Below, in pieces: positions 47,301 through 59,520 of a stretch of 64,000 bases of DNA. The notes beneath the pieces are model-generated. The model saw only the letters and a list, made by a program, of their open reading frames with translations, was not told where the DNA came from and did no database searches. Every line of letters starts with the position of its first letter. Position 1 is the stretch's first letter. Made by a program: the position numbers and the translations under genes. Source of the DNA: Centropus unirufus (Eukaryota; Chordata; Aves; Cuculiformes; Centropidae); NCBI GenBank assembly GCA_013397695.1, contig VYZI01000530.1, forward strand, positions 197,868 to 261,867, in the 5' to 3' direction.

Positions 47301-50300
47301 AACACTAGCTTTTACATAAATCAAAATAAAGACATGACAGAATGGACATGAGACTCAGAGAAGCTTTTATCACCAAGCATGCAACTTTACTGTAAATAAT
47401 ACTTCCATGAATAACTTTTTGCACCTTTCAATGTTGATTCTGAAATAGCACTGAAGTCGGAGAACGTAGCAATTTCTAATACATTGGCATAGCTATGCTA
47501 TAGCAATTAACGAGTCCCATTGGTTTTACACAGCACACAACAACGGTGTTAGGAGTCTGATACACAAGAACATCCTGGAACCTACTGAAGCCTAAAGCCA
47601 GCTGGAGGCTGGAGAGCATCAGCTGGACCTGCACACAGACATGCGGGTGGCCAAAACAGCCGTGTTCACACTGAATAAATCAGCGGAAAAACGAGATTCT
47701 CTTGTGTTTCACAGCCAGTAAGAGTCTAGCATTCACTATGATGAAAAGCACGTTTTGCCTTCAAAACATGAGGAATTTGTAGAATCTCAGTTTGCTTCCC
47801 TTGGCAAATTACAGAGCAACGAACAAAACTGAATTTCAGGGAAAGGCCTAACAGCAAAGAGCCTGAGTGCTCTTCCTTGAGAGAGAATTGAACAGGAGCG
47901 TTTCCTACTGAACTCACCATCAATTGTTTCACACCACAGAGGCACTGCTCAAGAAAAGACACCCAAGCAATCTTTCAGCTCAAGATTTTTCTAACTAAAA
48001 CAGACTTCGGATGTCACTGCTAAGTGACACATCGCCTCTATGCACACGTGCCTGAAACCAAATACCCACACTACACACAAATACTCCGTTGGAGAAGGTG
48101 CCAGTATCGCAGGAAAAGAATTTTCAGACTCACTTCCAAAAATTCCAGCAAGCTCTATAGGATGTTCCCTCCCATATCTCCCCCACAGATACAGACAATG
48201 GTTCTAAGACAATTTTCAAGAAACAAATTAAACAAATTAAAAATCTTTATCCGGAATTGGGAAAATGTCCCAGAAATACATGTCCTTCCTCTGACAGAGT
48301 AGAAGCGCACAGGAATTGAAAGACTTCCAATCTCAGAGCCTACTGAAAAAGCGATGAGCGTCCTCAACGGCGTCAGATTAGCTCACGAAGAGTTTGTGTT
48401 CAGTTTCAAACTTGTGCACTTAAATTTTCATCAGTTTTAGGTCAGTCAGTGCTTCTCCCCATGCTTTAATTCTGGCTACAAAATGGGAGATAAAGCTTCC
48501 ATCTCTTTCCCAAGTGCCCCATCTCATCTAATTAAATGACAGACTGTTTGAAGCAGGAACAATGAGCTGACACAACACCTAGTCCTAAATTTGACATTAC
48601 CCTATAATCTACAAATCTTTAATAAAGCAAAGTGCTGCAAGACTATAGCATTCCCTATAAATACCAGCAATCAAAAATCAGCAGTTATAATACTAGGTCT
48701 CCTTTAATTCTTGGCATATTACTTGCAGACATTTCTGTGGCATATTAAATTTACACATAAAAGATAAACAACAACAGATGAAACCCTGAGAACAAAGCCT
48801 TCTCACCTCTCTTATTCTTCCTACAGAGTTTCGTGAGCTAAATGGAGCAGATCTCTATCCCAGCAACCGGATTTAAAATTCACAAGACACCACTGACACA
48901 AGGCAGCCTACTGAATTTATTGCCTTTTATGAAAGCATTTTAATAGATAATGATGCACAAAGAATATGCTTAGTGGCTCACCAGCCGTTTAACTGGCACA
49001 GGAGAAAGAGAAGCCCCGACAAAATAAAAATGGCACCAAAAAATTCTTCTGCTGCCCTTCCCATCTGTAAACGCCAGCTTCCCTCTCTCCACTTCAGGAG
49101 GAGGTGGGGCTGGGAAACACTTCTTTCAGAAGTTCCACCCTTCTTTACAGATGCACAGATTTCATTAATAGTTAACTGGCGACATACAACATTAACTTAC
49201 TCTGGTATTCATAGCTTCGCATCCACGCTTGTCTCATGGTAAGCAGCAGCTCGAGGCAAGTGCTTACAAATATTTTCTGCACCATGACACACTACCCCAA
49301 GATTTGCTTTTGAGCCTCTGTCTTACCGACTAGCTCATTTTAAAACAGGAAAATTCCACCCAGTTTTTCTGTAAGTAGTAAAAAAAAAAATAAAATAAAA
49401 ATGGGGTGAATGAGAGAGCGTCAGGCTGCTATCCCACACTCCCTCTCCAAAATGCAGCAGCCAGATTAATACTTATATGGTCTTTGGTTTAACAGACTCC
49501 TGGCAAAACTGCTTTGAGTTTTACCAATATGATCATTGGACTAAAGGCTCTCGGCTTGCCACGTGAGGAACCTGGAAAGCTCCTCAAAAGAGAATCATCG
49601 CCCTTAAAGTGCTCACCTACTCTTGTCCAAGTCAATAAGACTTCACGGGTCCTCTGGAACGACCATGAGAGACTCTTGAGCACAAGGTTCCCTCAGCTAT
49701 GAAGGACTCGGAACAAGAGGAGACTTACATTAACCAGTCCCTCTGGGCCCTGCTGGCATGTGTTTCGACACACAAATATTTGAAGCCACTTAATGTACAG
49801 CAGTACTCAGTACTTCAGTGATAAAGAAGAGCTTTGTCCAACTGACTGGCACTTCAACAATAAACTCCATTGAAGAGTCTGCCCAGTCTCATTTTATCTA
49901 CCTAATTACTTACCTCTCTTGCAGGAATAACATGCTATTAAGGTTTGCCAATTAAGATTTGAAGACACTTTGAAGATTTATTGTACTACACAACTGCTAA
50001 TTATTATTGTTCATACCTGGATTCAGTTGGAAGAAAAATAGCTATGTGCCAAATAATTTCTGTTTCACCTGAAAAAAAATATTTGCTTTGCTGTGCTCTT
50101 CATCAAGTAAACAGATAAAAGACCGCATCTGAACTTGCAGTCCTTCAATGTGATACTCACTATACTTCTAAAAGCCACTTTACTGAAAAAAAAATCTCAC
50201 TATAAAGGAAAACAAACAAACACAACAACTTCCCACTGGAACAGGCAAACGCAAGATTAGAGCCTTGGTAACTCCCCACCTGCAGAAATGCTCTCTCCTC

Positions 50301-52033
50301 CCTTTCCTCGGCCTCTTCAACTACTTCCCTTCCAGACATGGAGAAGGACAACGCTATACACAAGCCAATCCAGGCTCTACAGGACCACTTGTAGGGGTTA
50401 TTTTACCACTCATCCACATCACAGCCCGTTTTTACTTTCAAAGGCCTAGGAAGCTGTCGATAGACTACGGGATCCCATTGTCTCCATACTCCCTGATATC
50501 CAGGTGAAAATACGCGCTGTGAACTCATCCCCTCACGCTTGGCCCACCCTTCTCCCATAGAGCTCATTCGTGCTCTACCTCCTACTCAAGTGCCCCACAC
50601 TCTGTGGCTCTCGGCCTCCATCCAACTCCACTCGACAAGAGCCTCAGAATTAAGACTTTTTAAATCAAGCCATAACAACAGCACCTGATAGACTCTGTGT
50701 CCTTTTGCTTCCAGTATATGCAACAGTATTTACTTTTACTGCACCTTTATTTTAAAAAAAAAAAACCAAACCAAAACCCAAACATGCTCTGAATAGAAAA
50801 AATAATAAAAATCAATACAAATACCCTCATCTACAGAAGGTTCAATTTTTTAATCGTGGAACAGTAAAAGAAAAAAATAGTCCCATTATGAGAGGAATAT
50901 ACGTTATGTGCTTCTCTAGTCATCAGGCGGGATTAAGTTAGAAAATAAAATTTGAAAGTTAGACTAAGTTTTTCTATCTCTTGCTGTCATTCCTTGCCTT
51001 CCTTGAATTAGTGCTTACATTTAAAAACTGTTTATGGAAAGCTGCGCTTGCCGGCAGATAAAAAACAGACATTCCAGCTGCCTAAGGTGAAAGCTGAGCA
51101 GATGGGTAGGTGTGATAGCGAATTCTGCTGCAACTGCGCGACCAAAAGATTCCAAGACTAGATTTTCTCACCAGTATTTCTTGCCCAAGAAACACACAAG
51201 ATGTTCCCCTGTTTCTGTTTGTCCTGGTTGAGGGTAACTCCTGCAGGAGTGTCTTTAACCCATCCGTCTGGCCACGCCAGGGCAGGGTCTCAGCCTGAGG
51301 CCTACGCTCAGTGTGAGGAGGAAAAGCAGCCCCGGCTGGAGCCTCCATTTTCGTGAAATAAAATGCAGTGATTGTCCTGGGAGTCAGGAGACCTAGGAAC
51401 GAGCCCAGCGTCCTCTTTGGGACATGGGGTTCCAGGAGGAAACCTGCCTGTCCCGACCCGCCCCACACGAAACGCGTTCCCTCCCCACTGAGGGGACTTC
51501 AGGGCCCGATGGCGGCTCCTGCTCCAGCTGGTTCCACATGCAAAGACTTCCCTATTCCCTCCTCCCAAGCTCACGCCTTAACCAGAAGGCGGGACACGGC
51601 TTCCCTGGAGCCGGCCTGCGCGCCCCGCGCTCCCTGCGGATCCCACCCACGGACCCAAACCGGCTCCCGCGCCTTTCCGCGCTAACAGGGGGGGCACCCG
51701 CAGCTCCCGGCGGCTCCCTGTGAAGGCACTGCCTTTGTTGTTTCAAACATGCAGTTTGAAGGGAATGACACAATCGGGAATACGAGCGGGATTACCCTGC
51801 GCCGCGCGGAGGAGTCGATTGCAGCGAGATAAAAACCCGACGGCACCCACGCCGTTTCTCCTCCCCGCCACCGCACTCCGGCCCCGCTCCGGCTCCTCCA
51901 AGAACGTCCACAAACCCGGGACTTTGCTTCCCGCAAGGAGCCCGGGGGCTGGGCGAACGCAGACCCCCGCGTGCGGGGCAGATCCCGGGGCGGGATCCCT
52001 CCCGCTGCCTCATCCCACACCCCCGCGGCCACC

Positions 52034-52132
52034 CCCGCACCGGGACCCCCCGCACCGGGACCCCGCACTGTGCACACCCCGCACCGGGACCCCCGGATCG
52101 GGACCCCTCAAACCGAGATCCCGCACCGGGCA
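52034..52132. repeat. GC-rich minisatellite ending at the gap
   Basis: Units of the form CCCGCACCGGGACCC begin at 52034 and 52049 and recur near 52078, with degenerate copies near 52096 and 52120 directly before the Ns. The minus strand therefore carries repeated runs of G, which can form G-quadruplexes and are hard to sequence. This probably explains where the assembly breaks. Confidence 0.8.
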
Positions 52133-52850
52133 NNNNNNNNNNNNNNNNNNNNNNNNNNNNNNNNNNNNNNNNNNNNNNNNNNNNNNNNNNNNNNNNNNNN
52201 NNNNNNNNNNNNNNNNNNNNNNNNNNNNNNNNNNNNNNNNNNNNNNNNNNNNNNNNNNNNNNNNNNNNNNNNNNNNNNNNNNNNNNNNNNNNNNNNNNNN
52301 NNNNNNNNNNNNNNNNNNNNNNNNNNNNNNNNNNNNNNNNNNNNNNNNNNNNNNNNNNNNNNNNNNNNNNNNNNNNNNNNNNNNNNNNNNNNNNNNNNNN
52401 NNNNNNNNNNNNNNNNNNNNNNNNNNNNNNNNNNNNNNNNNNNNNNNNNNNNNNNNNNNNNNNNNNNNNNNNNNNNNNNNNNNNNNNNNNNNNNNNNNNN
52501 NNNNNNNNNNNNNNNNNNNNNNNNNNNNNNNNNNNNNNNNNNNNNNNNNNNNNNNNNNNNNNNNNNNNNNNNNNNNNNNNNNNNNNNNNNNNNNNNNNNN
52601 NNNNNNNNNNNNNNNNNNNNNNNNNNNNNNNNNNNNNNNNNNNNNNNNNNNNNNNNNNNNNNNNNNNNNNNNNNNNNNNNNNNNNNNNNNNNNNNNNNNN
52701 NNNNNNNNNNNNNNNNNNNNNNNNNNNNNNNNNNNNNNNNNNNNNNNNNNNNNNNNNNNNNNNNNNNNNNNNNNNNNNNNNNNNNNNNNNNNNNNNNNNN
52801 NNNNNNNNNNNNNNNNNNNNNNNNNNNNNNNNNNNNNNNNNNNNNNNNNN
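52133..52850. other. assembly gap (718 N)
   Basis: An unbroken run of N. Open frames appearing to cross it on either strand are artefacts of translating N. The gap falls between a GC-rich tandem repeat and a polypyrimidine repeat, inside the presumed promoter island, so transcription start sites may be missing. Confidence 1.
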
Positions 52851-53213
52851 TCCCTCTCCTCCTTCTCCTCCCTCTCCTCCCTCTCCTCCTCTACCTTCTC
52901 CTTTTTCTCCTTCTCCTCCTCCCTTTCCCCTTTCTCCTTCCCCACCTCCTCCCTTCCCTCCTTCCCCACCTCCTCCTTTCCTCCTTTTCCTCCTTCTCCT
53001 CCTCCTTTTCCCTTCCCTCCTTCCCCATCTCCTCCTTTCCTCCTTTTTCTCCTTCTCCTCCTCCTCCTTTTCCCTTCCCTCCTTCCCCATCTCCTCCTTT
53101 CCTCCTTTTCCTCCTTCTCCTCCTCCTCCTCCTCCCTTCCCTCCTTCCCCATCTCCTCTTTTCCCTCCTTCCATCCCTCTCCTCCTCCTCCTCCTCCTCC
53201 CTTCCTTCTCCCT
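52851..53213. repeat. polypyrimidine (CCT/TTC) minisatellite
   Basis: About 360 bases that on the plus strand are C and T almost throughout, broken only by isolated A (CTACC, CCACC, CCATC). A higher-order unit is visible: CCCTCCTTCCCC recurs at 52956, 53015, 53077 and 53139, giving periods of about 59, 62 and 62 bases, with an incomplete copy at 53163. The true length is unknown because the tract begins at the gap. Confidence 0.95.
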
Positions 53214-55863
53214 GCGCAGCCGGCCCCGATTCCAGCAGCTGCCGCTCCATCCCGAGTGGCGGGCGCAGGCAATAGTGTGGGAGATGCTTCTGGACATAGA
53301 AGTCTCCTTCTCAAAGTCACCTCTCGTAGAAGACTGTAAATTTGATTGTGACTTACTTTTGCCTAAAGATTATTGAGTTCATTGTTCTTCCTTCTACTAA
53401 TGAGCATCTTTTTAGGACGACGTTTTCCTTAGGCTTGGAAACGTATGCGAATGTCTGAACAATTAGCTCATTAGACTATATGATAATTTTTTTAATTAAA
53501 CATCTTAATCAAGGAAACTTGGAGCTTAGGATCAATGGAAAATACGATTTCCATCTTCATCTAATGTACATTTTACAGGGATGCAAATACATGGAAAACA
53601 TTGTCACAACTTTAGAAACTTCTTGTATCCCTGTCTGAAAGTCAGAATGCGTTGGGCACAAAGACTGATGCCTCGGACTTGCCTCCACTCTGGAAAAAAG
53701 GAGATGCCTTCTGCCCGTGTTTCACTTCTGCCACTTGTCATGACTGCAGCGTGCATTTACTGTAGAGAGGGACACGCCAGTACGTAATAGATTCCTGATT
53801 GTGACTTTTTCCTTGGCTGTTCGGAGGATGTTTCCACACTAACCAGACTCACAAATTTTAAATTCCCTATGTAGAGAGTGTCTCCCAAATAAATATACTC
53901 CAATTACTTCGGCATCAAAGCCTTGCATCATTTACTCACAGCTTTTGCTTAGGGTAGTGTAACTTTGCTTATGGGGAAAAAAAAAAGCCAAATTACATTA
54001 TCTACTGTTCTTGTCGAACCTTTCTCAATAAACGGGTTGTGCCTCTATCTATGCCTAAACTGGGGGATTCAAGAGTGCCTCCAGTTCCTGGCTCGGGATG
54101 CTTGTTGGTCGCACCTTGCCTGTGTGTTTGGACAAAGCCGAACAGAAACCAGAACCTTAACCTCCTGCTTAGGTTTAGCTGAGGAGCAAGAAACCGTGTG
54201 GTGCTCTGCAGCGTACATGTAAAAGTCAGTTTAGACTAAGCCTGACTAGTGACACCTTGTGACTAAGGAAAAACAAAACAAAACAAAAAAAAAGACAGAC
54301 ATGACTGCATCTTAGGTCCATTTAAATACACATTCTTGGCCCCCAAAGCACCTACTTTTGGGGCTGGTCTGCATTAGGACAGGAGGGGTTGTCCTTCTGT
54401 TATCTAAAAGATCCCAAGGACACGACACAGGTTACTCAGAAAGAAGCAGCAAAGAGAAATTGCAAACACAAAGATGAAATCTTTGAGAAAGATTAAGACT
54501 TAGTGTCTGTCTGGGCTCTTCAAAAGTCACAATTAATTTTGGCTCCCTCCCAGTTTTGGTGCCCGAACAGGACAACAAGTGGAGTCTGAAGTTTGTCAGC
54601 TGGATTCACAAATCCCTTTAGAACTATCAGCCACGTCGTGTTCTTTGGCTGAAGGATAATCAGGAGGGAGGGAGAACTCTGCCTGCGAACGTTTGATGCG
54701 GCTGGACGCCAGCGGGAGGGGTGAGTAGGTTTGGTCTCAGTCTGCAATGAAATCTTTCTGGGAGGCCGATGCCAGTGAGGCTCAAAATGCGCTTCTTGGC
54801 CCTGGATCAGCACAAATGCAGAAAAGAGGCCTGAAACACATTGGTTACACATGTATCATGTAAATCAGAATAAAAATGAGATATTTAACTATGAAAATAT
54901 TTCCTGTGCTAAGATTTACTGCTCTGGAGGATGATCTTGAAGAAAATCTAATTCACAGGAGCTAATTACCTTTATTTCACACCAGACTGGTTGATATAGT
55001 TGCAAATGTACAGTAGGAAACAATCTTTCCCAGACAGAAACCGCTTGTTCAAACAGGTCCTTTCTGCATTTCGCTTTGGAGTCTATCTTAATGAAGGTTT
55101 TGTTTGGGAGTATTACAGCTAGGAGATAAATCAGAGCAGCGGAAGAGAGACATTCAGATGTATAGGGAGAGGAGGAGAAAAGGAGTTGTTTTTATTTGAG
55201 ATTTGAAATGAGATGAAGGGTCACTGAGGCTGAGAAGCGCACAAAGGCTGTCCCAGACCACAGCCTGTTTTGAAGAAAAGGCTCTGACATCAACAGTAGC
55301 TGAATTGTGTGGACAGACAGACCCGAGTCTAGACGAGTTGCGGGGGCAGAGGGGGCAGCACGAAGAGAAGAGATTTTTTTTTCCAAAATTGGTGTGCTCC
55401 TATGATTCCATGGTTAATGACTCTTGGCTTACCAAATTTTCAAAGCCAGGGAGACAATTTGGATTTTGAATATTTCTTTGTTGTAGCTCTCCGACATCTA
55501 AAGACATTGTGTTTATTTTCGATGAATTCATTGCTCCTCTGCTGCAAAGCATCCTAGCACCATCCTGGCTGCAAGCGCTGGTGAGACTTCTGAACACAGA
55601 GTTTGTAGTTACCTCAGATAGAGAAGGCCCTGACTTGTACAAATGGCAGCTTTATATTTGTAGTCATCTCCAGTACTCACACATCAACAGGAGATTCTGC
55701 TTCTCTATTGGTAAATTCTATAATTAGGGGGGGCATCCCTTGTTTCTGTTTGTAACGTCAAGCAATGGAAGTTGCCCGGTGTCGGTTCCAGTAAGTGGAT
55801 GTCTGCAGGCAGACAATCCGTCATGTAGATCCAGTGTTCACTGCTGGTGCACTGTGTTATTGT

Positions 55864-57000
55864 GTAGAATCATTTAGGTTGGGAAAGGCCTCTAATATCA
55901 TCAAGTCCAACCACCAACCCAACACCTCTGTGCCTGCTAAGCCGTGTCCTGAAGTGCCACGTCTGCGTGTTTTTGGAACACCTCCAGGTACGGTGAATCA
56001 ATCCCTTCTCATGGCAGCCTTTTCCAATGCTTCACCACTCTTCCATAAAGAAATTTTTCCGAATATCCAATCTAAACCTTCCCTGGTGCAACCTGAAGCA
56101 GTTCCTCTTGCCCTGTCATTAGTTACTTGGGAGATAAGGCCAGCACCCACCTTTTCTTTTTAGAGAGAAATAACGTCTCCCATCAGTCTTGTCTTCTCCA
56201 GACTGAACAATCCCAGTTTCCTCCACCGCTCTTTGTGCTCCAGCCCCTTCCCCAGCTCCATCGCTCTTCTCTGGACACGCTCCAGCACCTCAATGTCCTT
56301 CTTGCAGTGAGGGGCCCCAAACTGAACACAGATTTTGAGGCCTCCCCAGTGCTGACCACAGGGGCACAATCCCTTTCCTCCTCCTGCTGCCACAATATTT
56401 CACACAAACCAGGATGCAGTTTGCATTCTTGGCCGCCTGGGCCACTGCTGGTCAGGTTCCACCGGCTGTTGACCAGCACCCCCAGGCCCTTTTCTGCTGG
56501 GCAGCCTTCCACTCTTCCCTGAGCCGGTGGCATTCCATGGGGTTGTGGTGACCCAAGTGCAGGGCCCAACACTTGACCTTGTTAAACCTCATGGAATTCA
56601 CCTTGGCCCGTGGATCCAGCCTGTCCCTGTCCCTCCGCAGAGCTTGCTTTCTCTCAAGCATACCAGCACTCCCACCAATCCAGGGTCATCTGCAAACCCA
56701 CGGAAGGAGCATTCAACCCCCTCATCCAGATCATTGATAAAGATGTTTACCAGCACCACCCCCGGCGCTGGGCCCTGCGATCGCCACTCCATGCCAGCTG
56801 CCAATTTAGCCCCGAATTTTGCTCCACTCACCAAAAGCCTTCGGGCACGGCCACCCAGCCAGTTTTCTACCCATCGAGGAGTGCAACGGTCTAAGCCACG
56901 AGCCACCGTCTTCTCTAGGAGGATGTTGGGGGAAACGGTGCCAAAGGCTTCGCTAAACTCGAGGTAAACAACATCCACAGCCTTTCCCTCATCCAGTACC
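55864..57000 (-). mobile_element. CR1 LINE, 5'-truncated copy with reverse transcriptase remnants
   Basis: The left end on the plus strand reads TAGAATCATTTAGGTTGGGA, then ATCATCAAGTCCAACCACC, the reverse complement of a CR1 3' end. The CR1 reverse transcriptase is still readable on the minus strand: GKAVDVVYLEFSEAFGTVS (about 56925-56985), NIFINDLDEG (about 56710-56745), the palm motif FADD (56685-56696), then MRFNKVKCWALHLGHHNPM in another frame, and KKDIEVLERVQRRA with GLFSLEKTRLMGD near the 3' end. Moving from one block to the next requires frame changes, so the copy is dead. It begins part-way through the polymerase, the usual product of incomplete reverse transcription. The upstream boundary near 57000 is approximate. 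Confidence 0.93.
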
Positions 57001-59239
57001 CAGCTCACCTACAGGTCCAGAGCTGCTGAAATTCCTAGGCTGTTCCCTTAAATCCTTCTGCTTAATTAAATCTCACTTTTATAAGGTGATAGAAACTATT
57101 GGAAATTATGGTTTTTATACAAATCCTTAAGGATTGCACAGTTGTGTTATTTTTTACCAAAAAGCTGCTTTATTCCCAATAAATGTCTCTTTCTTCTTAT
57201 GTAAGAATAAGCATTATTTTGATATCTGTTTTAAAGTTGTTGTACAAAACGGAGCTTTTCAAAAGCTACGTGCTGGTGTACCTTAAATATAGTTTTTCAT
57301 ATAATGAAACAAAATATATTTTCTTAGCCTGAAGGGACTGACTTCCACCCCAGAAATTACAGCATTTTCACAGAGTTTTGCTCGCTGAAGTGGGTTACTT
57401 TTAATCATATTGGAATAAATAGAAATGCTCATGAATTTGTGTGGGCACTTTTTCAGGACTTTGCCTTGCTTTCTTAGTTGTTTACTAACACCAAAATTGG
57501 ATGGAAATGTTACTCTTTTTTTTGTAATTCATTACCTATTAGTTTTGCTCTCATGGATTTTAGATCAAGTGTCTTTCAAAAAAAAAAGACAGAACCTTCC
57601 TTTTGAAGAAGAGAACTCCCACAGAGTGAGTGGCATCCCTCTGTGATGGTAAATTTTGTTTTCAGCAATACATGTGCCAGTCACTCTAGCTGACTTCTTT
57701 GAGGGTCGCGTATATGAATTGCATCTGTAGAAGTTTCACATTTACTCTGGAATTAAAACAATTACATTGATAAATGTAACTACATAATAATATTGGGATA
57801 TTGCTTTTCTACTTCTGTCATATTTGGCTGTGTTGCATTTCTTCTGGTGGTAATGATTTACTGCTTTGTTAGCTGCAAATTGTTTTTGAAGCATGAGGCC
57901 GATGGAGCGGTATGTTGGACAAACTTTTTTTATGATGGTGTTGTACTATGTATTTCCACAGCCAGAAATCTTTACAGGATTTATGACTGTTATTAGCCCC
58001 AAAGAGAAATTTCTTTAGTATCCCCCAGCCATAAATTACTTTTAGAACAAGCAGAGACAGAGAAGAGCTTGCAAGAGAAACATCTCCTTGGAAAAGGTTC
58101 TTGCCTCTAAAAGCCAGGTCGTTGTAAAGGGAGCACTTGACAATTTGGGTCAAGTTTTAATGAAATGCCTAATTTCCCATTCAGGCTTTATAATCCCAAT
58201 TATATATTTGCATGTGTTATTATATGCCTGATGATATTTTGACATCTGTAATTCCTGCCTCTTGGGGCAGGTCGCTATGCCAATGTGCTAAATCTCCAGC
58301 ACACATGGAAGGCCACGTTATTCACATTTCAAAAAAAGGGGAAACTGAGACCTGACCTCGTGTGCTCAGGATAATGCAGGAAACCTGGTGCAAAGGGCTG
58401 GAAGTTTTGAATTCCAGTCCCACACTTCTCCCACAGCCAGTAATCCAGGAGGAATCCGGCTCTTGCCTAGCCTCTGGAAGTTTTTCTTCTGGCTACACAT
58501 AGCAATAGTTTTTCATCTATTTTCACTTTACTACTTTTCATAATACGTCCTGTACTATTGTGAATTTAAAACATGACCTTTTCTCTCTGCAACTATGAAG
58601 ATTGCTAGGTAGAAGACTATCTTATTTAAATTTTAAAGTGTCTCTCTGTAAAATACTTCCTCATTGTGGCACCACTGGTTTATGCTTTTAAATGAAATCT
58701 TTACTCAGCATGTTTAGAAATTACAGGGCATTGCACACAAGGAGCATTTCAGGCTACTTTTGCAATTTAGTGAAGAAGAAGAATTTAGTCCGTACAACTG
58801 CAGTCGGAGTATAAGAATGTTCTGATCCTTTGAGTAACTTCCCTTGTCCTGAGGTTGCCACTCTTTGACTTGATGCTGCTTTAACTAAAGTCCCAGTGCC
58901 ACCTAAAAATCAAAGAAGTTGTACCTCCTTCTCTTTGTTTGGCAGCTTGTATTTTGGAGAACCCAAGCATAAAAGGTATTATATATTCTTATCACATGAT
59001 TAATTCCCATCCAACTACTTTGCACTCACGGAACACACCTAATTATGTCAATTACAATCAGCCATCACCATTAACCACCCAACGATGACAACAGAGAGCG
59101 GCCCAGTGCAACCCCGCGGCACAGCCCCGTCCTTTTCATAGCATCATTAATTGCACGCACATTTCAGGCATCCCGTTTCCCCAGGGAGCCATGGCACTCC
59201 ATGGCCTGGTATCATCCATGAAGAGAGGTTGTAACCTCC

Positions 59240-59520
59240 CCACGCTGAGGGAGCAAGCACGAGCGGCTGCTAACGGCCTGGACACGCGTGGCCGAGGCAC
59301 CTGGAGCTCGAGCTGCTGGGGCTGGGCTGGGGCTGTGGGGGCAGAAGTGCGTGTGCTGGGGTGAAGCCCGTGGCCAGAGGGCAGAACCGCGTCCCGGGGG
59401 TCGGAGCAGGAGGTGGGGTGGCACCGAGGGGCGCCCCAGGGAGCTGTCGGCCTCCGGGAGGCTCAAGGGACGGCGCTCGCTCGCCACGTTCGCAAAGCTC
59501 TGGGGGCAGAGGTTTTGGTA
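59240..59520. promoter_or_regulatory. small CpG island, possible alternative promoter
   Basis: In this 280-base stretch I count roughly 25 CpG dinucleotides by eye, while the flanking kilobases are AT-rich with very few. It contains CGCG-type sites (ACACGCGTGG, AACCGCGTCCC), GGGGCGCCCC and a G-run cluster. Islands of this sort usually mark promoters or first exons. Here it could serve an alternative 5' exon of MAPK10 or an unannotated non-coding RNA. No splice pattern or open frame supports a specific transcript. Confidence 0.5.
59318..59341 (+). other. G-quadruplex motif
   Basis: Four or more runs of at least three G with loops of 2-4 bases lie within 24 bases (GGGG-CT-GGG-CT-GGGG-CTGT-GGGGG). 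It fits the canonical quadruplex pattern and lies inside the small CpG island. Confidence 0.85.

Larger units (their letters stand above)
29436..51419 (-). other. PTPN13: PTPN13 intron 1 (about 22 kb; upstream limit inferred)
   Basis: The acceptor of exon 2 is at 29436. The upstream boundary depends on the unlocated non-coding exon 1, presumed in the CpG-rich block beyond 51.4 kb. The interval has no coding exon I could recognise. It holds a CR1 remnant (32654-32701), a 24-base perfect palindrome (33130-33153), a 29-base tandem duplication (39030-39087), T-runs (38047-38097 and 43899-43913), a TG/CA-rich patch (about 40500-40590), a palindrome at 44343-44361, an A-run (50753-50765), and GC-rich patches with locally raised CpG at about 31900-32110, 36960-37330 and 44940-45130. 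Confidence 0.65.
51420..53285. promoter_or_regulatory. CpG-rich block, presumed PTPN13 promoter and exon 1
   Basis: From about 51420 to the gap at 52133 the sequence changes abruptly from AT-rich to GC-rich with many CpG dinucleotides, for example around 51590-51700 and 51790-52060. CpG-rich sequence resumes at 53213-53280 beyond the gap and polypyrimidine tract. Vertebrate PTPN13 starts at a CpG island, and in mammals MAPK10 lies head-to-head with it, so this is probably a bidirectional promoter. Exon 1 is non-coding and could not be placed. Minus-strand donor-like sites exist (for example the GTGAGA site near 51168 and the GTGAGC site near 51571), but none can be chosen from sequence alone. 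Some of exon 1 may be in the gap. Confidence 0.7.

Noticed and set aside
47487..47498. 12-base palindrome GCATAGCTATGC
   Set aside because: Palindromes of this length are expected by chance several times in a window of this size.
51720..53339. Very long open frames (over 400 codons) on both strands
   Set aside because: They cross 718 N and a C/T repeat. Their apparent length comes from translating unknown bases and low-complexity Pro/Ser/Leu or Glu/Lys/Arg-rich repeats.
56160..57008. Reverse-transcriptase-like open frames as a functional gene
   Set aside because: They are pieces of one 5'-truncated CR1 LINE with frame breaks, so not an active element or a host gene.
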